From: Haliclona indistincta
Lineage: Eukaryota > Porifera > Demospongiae > Haplosclerida > Chalinidae
Assembly (NCBI GenBank): GCA_964017065.1
Contig: OZ024787.1
Span: 4,120,503-4,184,502, forward strand
DNA length: 64,000 nt
Reading direction: 5' to 3'
Part shown: one piece after another, positions 57,201-64,000 of the stretch
Numbering within the stretch: the stretch's first letter is position 1
How the letters are laid out: every line of letters starts with the position of its first letter
Program-made: the position numbers and the translations under genes
The notes under the pieces: generated by a model
Database searches by the model: none
Told to the model about the DNA's origin: nothing
The model's input: the letters and a program-made list of their open reading frames with translations, nothing else

Positions 57201-57385
57201 GTTCCTCGAACTGCTTGATGCGGTCCCTAAGCCTCTCTGTTTCGGTCCTTGACTGTTCGAGCTCCTTTTCCAACTGCAGCGTACGACTCAGGTCGGGGTG
57301 TTCCTCCTGCAGACGTCTGTTTTCTGCCTCCAGCTGGTTCTTCTCCCACGTGCAGGTTGTCCAACCGCGTCCTCAAGGCCTCCAT
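51234..57385 (-). CDS. gag-pol: Retrotransposon gag-pol
   Basis: Order on the minus strand: N-terminal coiled coil with a 14-aa repeat (LREQLETCQSQDKH, about 56,500-56,710), capsid-like region (FEEWLDHFEAVARVARW), and zinc knuckle CYRCGMEGHFKSDC (about 55,308-55,349). Then protease ALIDTGSPATIA (about 55,030-55,065), reverse transcriptase with VYLDDVLVF (about 53,620-53,645), and RNase H with ETDASGAGLGAVLAQ (about 53,160-53,205). Integrase has an HHCC finger, D,D(35)E residues in VGVDVVQF, LLSDRG and VERFNRT, and a GPY/F module (RPYHGPYRV). Gag starts at an ATG at 57,385 but has two breaks: an extra G near 57,344 and a 4-bp insertion in the heptad repeat near 56,570. From 56,5xx onward the frame is open for over 1,700 codons. 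The C-terminus continues beyond the nested repeat to 49,208. Confidence 0.9.
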
Positions 57386-57464
57386 TGCACACACGCTGGT
57401 ACAGTGGTCCTACGCAGCGAAGGTCAGTCGGTGAGCTCTAAGAATGGCGCTCTCTGCTAACAGT

Positions 57465-57482
57465 ATCCCGGACTAGCCCCCA
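57465..57482 (-). other. Primer-binding site
   Basis: TGGGGGCTAGTCCGGGAT begins two bases inside the 5' LTR and would pair with a tRNA 3' end terminating in CCA. The tRNA species is not identified. Confidence 0.7.
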
Positions 57483-57484
57483 AA

Positions 57485-57660
57485 TGTAGCGTTAGGTACC
57501 GCCAGGTAACGAGCAAACAGATTCTCAACATGAACTGATTTTCATGACAAGGCTAGAACTGATTATACTTAGCACATGTCCCATTATATACACAAGGGAA
57601 AAATCAAACTAGTTCACATAATTAGAATGATAGTACTAATGAGCCATGAGTCAAGTTACA
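57485..57660 (-). repeat. 5' LTR
   Basis: 176 bp, apparently identical to 48,995-49,170. It lies directly against host exon sequence. Host reading frame entering the LTR meets a TGA after two LTR-affected codons (GTA ACT). Confidence 0.93.
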
Positions 57661-59055
57661 GACCCATCATTTGTTTCCTCCACAGTCTCATAGAGTGTTG
57701 AGGTATGATGCCCTTCATCAAAGGACTTGTACAGCTGATTGTTGATCATGCTGCCCTCACGCTCCCTATCCAATTATTATCTATAAAGGAATAGATCTGT
57801 TAAACAAGCCGCTAACCTCTCGTAAAGTGCATGATTCTCTAGTTGTATTATAGTTGGTCTTCGTTCTTCCAAATTGATAACATCAACTGATCTGTACAAA
57901 AAAAATCTCTTTCGTGATGACATTAATAAAGTCTAAGTTTTATAAACTCACAATCTCTTCCTTTTGTTGACCAATGTGATGATACATAGTATCATAGCTG
58001 ACACTATCATGACCACACCCACCAGTAATACTAGTCCAGCTACGCCTCCAATGGCACTGATTGATGTGGTGCTGGTAAATTGAGCTAGCTCGCAAGATGA
58101 CTGCACTACAGTGACAGTACTGGTGATTGTCACTAGAGATGTCATATTGATATTAGCAGGACAGCTACTAGTGATGCAAGCTATGGAGCTGGTTACTGCA
58201 GCACTGATGGTTGGACAAGCACTGGAAGCAGGGATCAACTGGAGTGTAGTGTTTGGAATGAGTGCACTAGCAGTTGGACAAGCACTGGTTGGGATAACAT
58301 CAGCTGTAGTAAATAGTATATCAAAACAATAGCATAGTTTATTCTGTTTTAGGTTATCGCTCTGTCAACTGTTCTACCAAACATAAACTTACTGTTATCA
58401 AGAGTACAACCAAGTAGAAATAGCCCCCAGCAGAACAATGTGTCAACACTACCATACTCGTTGATTCTAAATTGCAGCCTTCTTGCTGTGATGGCTTCTC
58501 TGATGTAGTATTGCAAAGATGACATTGCTGTGAAATGCTACACCACATTCACTATAAGTATGATACACACCCATCATGCAGCTTACCCTGTTGTACAACT
58601 GAAGCGGTTCACTCGATTCTGGAAACAGAGTGTACAAGATTGAGAAGTTTGACACAAAATTATCTTGGATACCACGACCGAAAGAACGGATTCCTTCCAA
58701 CAGGACTGGCTCTGTAAACGTCATGTTGACGTAATTGTCGTCTTCACTGATGTTGGCACACCATCCGGAATTGCCGTTCGCAAAATTTCGCACTGGATTA
58801 GTTGGGTCATCGTTCCCGCCTGATAGAGCGATTATGTAAGCGCGCGGCAGCAGCGCTAAGTCCAGACTTATAGGTACATCCCTGCTACACTCTGCGGGAC
58901 AAAATTACTGATTATATTACTGTTCAAGTTCAAGTTGCAACAAGTATAACGAGCAGCTCACTTAAATTAACTTCTGTCCCACTGGAAGAGCTTGCTATCA
59001 GTGCGCCGCAATATAGCAGTAAGAGAGACTGCAGAAATGCCGTGCAGCCGACCAT
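57661..59055 (-). CDS. Discoidin-like single-pass receptor with tyrosine-motif tail, interrupted
   Basis: Exons: 59055-58962 (signal peptide MVGCTAFLQSLLLLYCGALI), 58891-58587, 58527-58393, 58238-57952, 57891-57817, 57765-57661. The last is continued at 48,994-48,684 in the uninterrupted gene, about 435 aa in all. Exon 2 resembles the first half of an F5/8C (discoidin) domain: NSGWCANIS, GIRSFGRG, FSILYTLF. The second half and its closing Cys are not evident. A Thr/Ser-rich stalk, one transmembrane helix (GGVAGLVLLVGVVMIVSAMI) and basic stop-transfer NKRKR follow. The tail has ALYER and TLYETV (ITSM form TxYxx[VI]). The exon 3/4 junction is uncertain: repeat-like coding sequence extends upstream to 58,303 but in a different phase. 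Likely a surface receptor signalling through SH2 proteins. Here translation would stop just inside the LTR. Confidence 0.65.
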
Positions 59056-59159
59056 TTCTTGGCTAGCTTTAATTAGCCACGCCCGAATTTAACAGCTTGT
59101 ACAACACTGCACAGTGTCACGTGGCGTGGCCAGTCGCCTAGATCGTCTTTTTGTCTCCT
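59056..59159. promoter_or_regulatory. Receptor upstream region
   Basis: Immediate 5' flank of the receptor start codon. It contains CACGTG and ATTAGCCACGCCC, but no TATA box was recognised. Confidence 0.25.
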
Positions 59160-59440
59160 ATGCTCTACTGACTCTTCAGAAGACCTGGCGCACTTTGTGT
59201 TCCAGTGTCCCGCACTACAGACTGTTCGCGATACGTGGTTTCCTAAAATTTATTCGTCCCCTCCCACTTCTGCACTAGTAATCAATCACGTGATCGGAGT
59301 AGAATGGTTTGAAGATCAAGAACTGCATGATTCTCCGATTCTTGGCAGATCTGTACAGCTACCGTGCTAAATTGATACATTCTCTTCTTTCCCCACCAGA
59401 TGGTGGTACTCTTCTCATTCGAGGAGGCAACAAAAACTAA
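59160..59440 (+). pseudogene. LINE reverse-transcriptase 3' relic
   Basis: The translation CSTDSSEDLAHFVFQCPALQ then VRDTWFP matches the C-terminal Cys-His motif region of non-LTR retrotransposon ORF2 (C..EDxxHFLFxCP...R). A frameshift precedes FLADLYSYRAKLIHSLL. Then comes a terminal AAGAAGAAGAAGG tract. Severely 5'-truncated, as usual for LINEs. Confidence 0.6.
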
Positions 59441-59649
59441 GAAGAAGAAGAAGGTAGAGTAAACGAGCCGTAAACATGTCCGAACACATATCGCGCCTGT
59501 AATACAGCTTACAATAGTTGTGATTCCTATTGAACTATTGATTGATCATAGCAAAACAGCATTGTTTCCAAGAATTATCCGCTTAAATTTCATAATTAGT
59601 TCGAATCAGTGTATCTGCATGACACAACCTTGGGGTGATGTTTAGCCAC

Positions 59650-60525
59650 TTAAGGGTGCACGCAACTAATTAATATTCACGGCGCTGCGCGTTGCTATGG
59701 TCAGTGTTTCTAGAAAACTAAAGCAGCAGACAGAGCGATATTAGCAGTATAGCAAGTGCGTCTTGATAGCTACTCGTATCATGAAATTTAACGGGCTGGC
59801 TTGCTCGCAAGAAAACGGAGAGACGCGGTCCATGATCGACGTGTTTATGCATAAAAGTCGGCAGCAAGGACTTCTGTGAGCTCAAGATTCCAGAAATGCA
59901 AGTTTCAACAAAGCTACAATCTAGTAACAGAACGATTTTTTCGCTAGCGCGCCTAGAAAGCACCGTTGCCCTTCGAGCAGCATGGATTTTCCCGTTTTTC
60001 TCGGCAGCTTGGCGTTTATTTAGAAAAATCGTTCTGTTACGGTAAAGCCCACGTGTTGACGATCGCGTAGAGCTACAAGACGTCCAGATCCAGCGTGCGA
60101 TGGCGAAGTTTTATGCCAAAATGCGTATTGGCAAGGGCAGCGCCATTGGAATGCTAGCTGAGTATACAGTTGCTATTGGCTGTGGTTTGTCGTGTAAACA
60201 GTTGCTATGTCAGCAACCACACAATAATTATATTCATAGCAGCCGCACTGTCGCTAGTTGCGTGCACCCTTAAGGGAGCTCGCAACTAGCAACAGTGCGG
60301 CTGCTATGAATATAATTATTGTGTGGTTGCTGACATAGCAACTGTTTACACGACAAACCACAGCCAATAGCAACTGTATACTCAGCTAGCATTCCAATGG
60401 CGCTGCCCTTGCCAATACGCATTTTGGCATAAAACTTCGCCATCGCACGCTGGATCTGGACGTCTTGTAGCTCTACGCGATCGTCAACACGTGGGCTTTA
60501 CCGTAACAGAACGATTTTTTTTTGA
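59650..60525. mobile_element. Two head-to-head TTAAGGG elements
   Basis: The first element spans 59,650-60,273 (TTAAGGGTGCACGCAAC...GTTGCGTGCACCCTTAA). From 60,270 a second, inverted and shorter copy begins TTAAGGGAGCTCGCAAC and runs to about 60,525. Together they make a palindrome with about 220-bp arms centred near 60,271 (GGGCTTTACCGTAACAGAACG and its partner at the outer edges). Confidence 0.8.
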
Positions 60526-62590
60526 AAATTGTTTCTGAATCGTTTTTAATCGTGTCTGAATGAGGTGCTGCTGGCAGTGCGGTTCAAACCATGTATAATA
60601 TTATCTATGTATCTGTTAGCTAGTTGTCTCATGAGAACTTGAACATAAAATTTTCTCCAACGAAAATTTCCCGCTATACGGTAGAGAAGCTGTCGGTTCA
60701 CTAGTGTGTTCTTCCGGAAAGTAATTATAATAGTGCATGACTCTACACTGAACATGAACTTGCTGAATGCCATTCAAAGATTAGTATGCAGTTATGAGGT
60801 AAGAATCGACTATTAAGACGCTAGGTACGAGTCTCAACTAGATGCTGAGCTTAGGTGTGACGCCGAGGCTAGAAAGCTGTTATACCAGGTTCCCTTGCTA
60901 GTACACACGCTAGATCGCCGTTTAAAATTTTCCCGCGTTGGAATACTATCACGTGGGGGACATGAAGTGTTGTGAAAATAACAAGACCCATTTCAAAGCC
61001 GGCGGCCCGTTCAGTAGTAAAACGGTCCGGGTTCAGCGGGTTGCAAAATTGTCCGTAACATATACAGCGGTTTTCCAAGAACTTGTAATCTGTACCGTCA
61101 AGCCTCGCACGTATGCGATTCGTACATGTACGTAGAGTAAACCACCTATATTCGGCCACCATCTAATTTCGGCCACTCGTACGTACACTTGCAGATCAAA
61201 CTTGACCGACGTATAGACACACACTTCCTCTGCCTGCACTGCAAATATGCAGCTCGTAACTGCTTCTTTGTCTACTGTGGAGGCGAAGAAAGTGGGTAGC
61301 CGAAAACATTGATGTTCGGCAAAAGCAATGATCTATTACCCGGCACCAGGCTAGTGACTGATAGACGAATAAGGCGGGATTGCAAGTCAGTACTGCAACA
61401 CCTTTATCCATCAGCATTATCAACGAGCTACAATTGAAAAGCTCTCGTCTTGCCGTTCGAATTTTTGCATTTTGGTATACGGGTCAGAATTTCGGACACC
61501 TACTTGTACATGTAGCTGGACCGTGACATCGCACTCGCCGATCAAACATAATCTTTCGTCGTATAATTATAAATCAAGTCTACAACTAATGTTAGTGCTG
61601 TTTCTCTTTTATTGATGCTCGATAAGGCTACTAAAGAACTCAGCGACTTGATAATACAAGGAAAAGCGTTTTCGCCGTTACACATGATAAATTGTCGCTA
61701 TCAACAGAGAATAAATGATTCGCCGTACTATGTTTATTATTCTACGATAGCTTGATGGTATAGCTATAATGAGAATGGCTTACTGCAGTCGCTGGCTCTT
61801 CTGCAGCGAAATGAAACTCGAGTGTCCGAAATTACCCCGTGTCCGGAAATACCCCGGCCCTCCCTTAATCATTATTCATGACTTACATCACGTGAGGGGG
61901 CATGGGATGTTGTGAAAGATTATGAATAAACTCCTAAAGTGGCACCACAATAAGATTGGCACGTGCCGGGTCGATAACGATCGACGTATAGAGGTTGTGC
62001 GTGTGACGTCACAAATCGAACGCACACGGCGATTTTGAGTGTCAACTGCAAGAAACAATGTGCTCTGCTCTCGTTTGTAAGCTGCACCGCTCAGTAAAAA
62101 GTGGATAGCAGTCTTGCTTAATTAGTACCAGGGCTATACACAAGACGAAACAAAGAAGTGCGGCAGAGCAAGAATAGCGATTTTCTTTAAACAGGCCTTT
62201 CAGTGGCCAGGCTTCACTCGTACAGTACGTACGAGTCCTTGTAGTCTATACCACGTCAAAGCAGTGTTGTTAGAACGGCTTCAACCATCTGGATACCGTA
62301 CCTCGAGCGGAGGCAAGTGCTGCCGTTCCACGAGAGAGCCCTTGCTTGGTGCATACAGCTTGTAGTATTCTTGTATTCCACCTAGCAGTGCTTGTTTGCA
62401 CCATAGCGTGACTGTACAGCTTTATCTAGCTATCAAAAATGCTAAAGTACCTCTTGTCTGACACTCAAAATGGCGTCGTAGCAACGGTTACTAACACGAA
62501 AAATGTGCGTCAAAGTTGAATGTGCACAACCTCTATTGCACTTGCATCGCTTAGCTTGCTCGACGGTTCGCTGTGTACCAGGTACGTACG
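60526..62590. other. Spacer with no supported gene
   Basis: Short ORFs only. TTTCGGCCACC, TTTCGGACACC and GTCCGGAAATACCCCGG motifs between 61,130 and 61,860 look like remnants of inverted-repeat elements, but ends could not be paired. Confidence 0.35.
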
Positions 62591-62642
62591 TGCTGTAATA
62601 CATAGTGCATGATGATGAATTAATAGTATTTTTCATTACAGT

Positions 62643-62739
62643 CATGCCCACAATCCTCTCCACGCTGTATGAGAATATAAAGGATCTATTCTGTCCAATA
62701 CAAGACAAGTCGTACGGACACATTGGAGGGAGACAATCA
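62643..62739 (+). other. Candidate exon
   Basis: Between a TCATTACAG acceptor and a GTACAAG donor. It encodes MPTILSTLYENIKDLFC, then IQDKSYGHIGGRQSW. The splice sites fit, but no adjoining exon or family is recognised. Confidence 0.25.
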
Positions 62740-62796
62740 TGGTACAAGTTATTATTATTATACTACTACAGAACGCGTACGAAGCTAAAACTAAAA

Positions 62797-62957
62797 CTGT
62801 TGTGTGAAGCGTACGAAGCTAAAACTGCTTAACCGCCATCTGTGCAAAAACAGTTTCATGGATTTCGCCGAGCGATGCTCGCCAGTGCGCGATATTCCAG
62901 CAACGCACTCACAGATGATAGTTAAGCTTGTTGGAGCTTCGTACGCTTCACACAACT
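62797..62957. repeat. Small inverted-repeat element
   Basis: TTGTGTGAAGCGTACGAAGCT at the left and AGCTTCGTACGCTTCACACAA at the right. The left end is preceded by a second AAGCTAAAACT motif from a short duplication. Confidence 0.8.
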
Positions 62958-63160
62958 AAAGAAAAATGTAACTAAGCGCGGCTGAATGGTTGATGTCTAT
63001 CGCAGGCCTACCAACTCTCACGGATCAGCCGTGAGACTCACGGTTTTCAGTCAGGTCTCACGGGCAGCAGGACAAGTCTTAAGAGAAATCCAACTAGTGA
63101 ATGTAAAACATTGTTTGGGGCGAGCCTGAGTGAGAAATGTAATGCTATAACACGTGAGTA

Positions 63161-63385
63161 ATGAAGATTTCGATGTGCGAAGAGATGAAAGCAGCTAAAA
63201 TTGTGGTGGATGATGGGAGTGGGTATTTGACAACTCTTTCAGTTTTTGAACCAATGCTTTCTAGGATCGTAAAGAATGCGAACATAGAAAGTAGCTTATC
63301 TCGCAAGCTAATGAATGCTCCGAAAATGGTTTATCGGTTTAATGACAGAAGTGTGATCTTCTCTGTGCAAGACATAACAAGTTAA
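63161..63385 (+). CDS. Small ORF (74 aa) within the element
   Basis: An ATG at 63,161 (a second in-frame ATG at 63,173) to a TAA. AKIVVDDGSGYLTTLSVFEP and VYRFNDRSVIFSVQDIT have alternating hydrophobic strands loosely like an OB-fold, but this is a weak impression. Untested; it may be a transposon-encoded fragment. Confidence 0.3.
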   Translation: MKISMCEEMKAAKIVVDDGSGYLTTLSVFEPMLSRIVKNANIESSLSRKLMNAPKMVYRFNDRSVIFSVQDITS

Positions 63386-63609
63386 CTGGTCAATGCAAGG
63401 GTGAAATTTTTTGTGCAAAAAAGCGAACAGTTCCTTTGCAGTATGTTATTCAATCTGTATCATTATTATTGTGTTTATCATTATTCATTATTGTGAATTC
63501 CATTTTGATCAACAAATGTTCATGTGAGCATTGAATTTGCTGACTTATAATAATTATTATCTTGTGTTCATGTAATAAAATTTTGCAGGCTGCTCGGCTC
63601 TTCCAGCCA

Positions 63610-63824
63610 CTAATCCGTCGGTTTCCAGCTCTTGCACGTTCTGCATCGCACCGCGTGTGCAATACCAAAGTATCTCTGGAAAGCTCCACCTCGTCGCGCC
63701 CATATGGTCCTTCCGATAATCCGTCGGTTTCCAGCTCTTGCACGCTCTGCATCGCACCGCGTGTGCAATACCAAAGTATCTCTGGAAAGCTCCACCTCGT
63801 CGCGCCCATATGGTCCTTCCAATC
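63610..63824 (+). repeat. 107-bp tandem duplication
   Basis: AATCCGTCGGTTTCCAGCTC starts at 63,612 and again at 63,719. Each unit runs to CGCCCATATGGTCCTTCC, and the copies differ at only a few positions. Confidence 0.9.
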
Positions 63825-64000
63825 AAGCTGTTCTCGCAACAGGCAACCACGGGGCTCGATCAGGCTCTCTATAGCTAGAAGCTCCACCTCTTTGTCGGTC
63901 GCCCGGTCGGTCGGTCGTACATGTACCTTCCGGTCGAGCTCTTCTCTTCTCACAACCATGGGTCTCGCTCAGGCTCGCCCCAATTATTCCCCATAGTGGG

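Larger units (their letters stand above)
48995..57660 (-). mobile_element. Ty3/gypsy LTR retrotransposon, full length
   Basis: 8,666 bp bounded by two 176-bp LTRs that look identical, each TG...CA, with GACC duplications. It includes PBS, gag-pol and polypurine tract in the expected order on the minus strand. A family 2 repeat (49,271-51,233) is inserted near the 3' end of pol. Identical LTRs indicate recent integration. It interrupts a host coding exon. Confidence 0.93.
63116..63985. mobile_element. Element with GGGGCGAGCCTGAG inverted ends
   Basis: GGGGCGAGCCTGAGTGAG at the left and GCTCAGGCTCGCCCC followed by AATTATT at the right. It shares ends with 45,293-45,680. It contains the short ORF at 63,161 and a tandem duplication. 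Confidence 0.55.

Noticed and set aside
63450..63959. 169-aa minus-strand protein
   Set aside because: It spans a 107-bp tandem duplication whose length is not a multiple of three, so the repeated units are read in different frames; no coding signal.

Overview
This window looks like nuclear DNA from a sponge (Porifera, probably a demosponge). The signs are spliceosomal GT-AG introns, many of only 53-200 bp; a recognisable WDR90 (POC16) orthologue; invertebrate-type families such as a pectin-lyase-fold multi-pass membrane protein and death-fold-related domains; and very dense nested transposons. The species assignment is inference from family resemblance, not from a marker gene.

Layout. 1-3,235: a 1.2-kb repeat (family 1, copy A) and spacer. 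3,236-7,024: a single-exon gene for a large beta-helix/multi-pass membrane protein. A second family 1 copy (B) starts 29 bp after its stop codon. 8,632-18,108: the C-terminal half of a WDR90 homologue in 20 exons. A complete GPCR-like gene (10,937-11,854, minus strand) sits inside its largest intron, and a THAP-bearing transposon remnant sits in another. 18,109-31,170: transposon-rich spacer with nested foldback elements, satellites and a few doubtful exons. 31,172-35,920: two head-to-head paralogues of an uncharacterised helical protein family, separated by a pogo-like element that ends 5 bp from one start codon. 35,950-46,480: foldback elements and an inverted-repeat element with a DIRS-type gag-like ORF. 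47,274-47,575: a likely death-fold exon. 48,684-59,055: a discoidin-like, single-pass receptor gene with ITIM/ITSM-type tyrosine motifs in its tail. An intact-looking Ty3/gypsy LTR retrotransposon (48,995-57,660, 4-bp target duplication, LTRs identical by eye) interrupts its last coding exon, and that retrotransposon itself carries a family 2 repeat. 59,056-64,000: LINE relic, TTAA foldbacks, small ORFs and a partial inverted-repeat element.

Themes. Host genes do not form an operon or pathway here; they are islands between mobile elements. Two repeat families (family 1, four copies plus a relic; family 2, two copies) share one unusual plan: a terminal hairpin, a short subterminal inverted repeat with core TGTAGGGAT, and a long palindromic cassette at the other end. 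This resembles non-autonomous helentrons (Helitron2). At least five elements have TTAAGG-type termini. The most biologically suggestive locus is the receptor: its insertion introduces a stop three codons into the LTR, so the allele would keep the membrane anchor but lose three of its four best tyrosine motifs.
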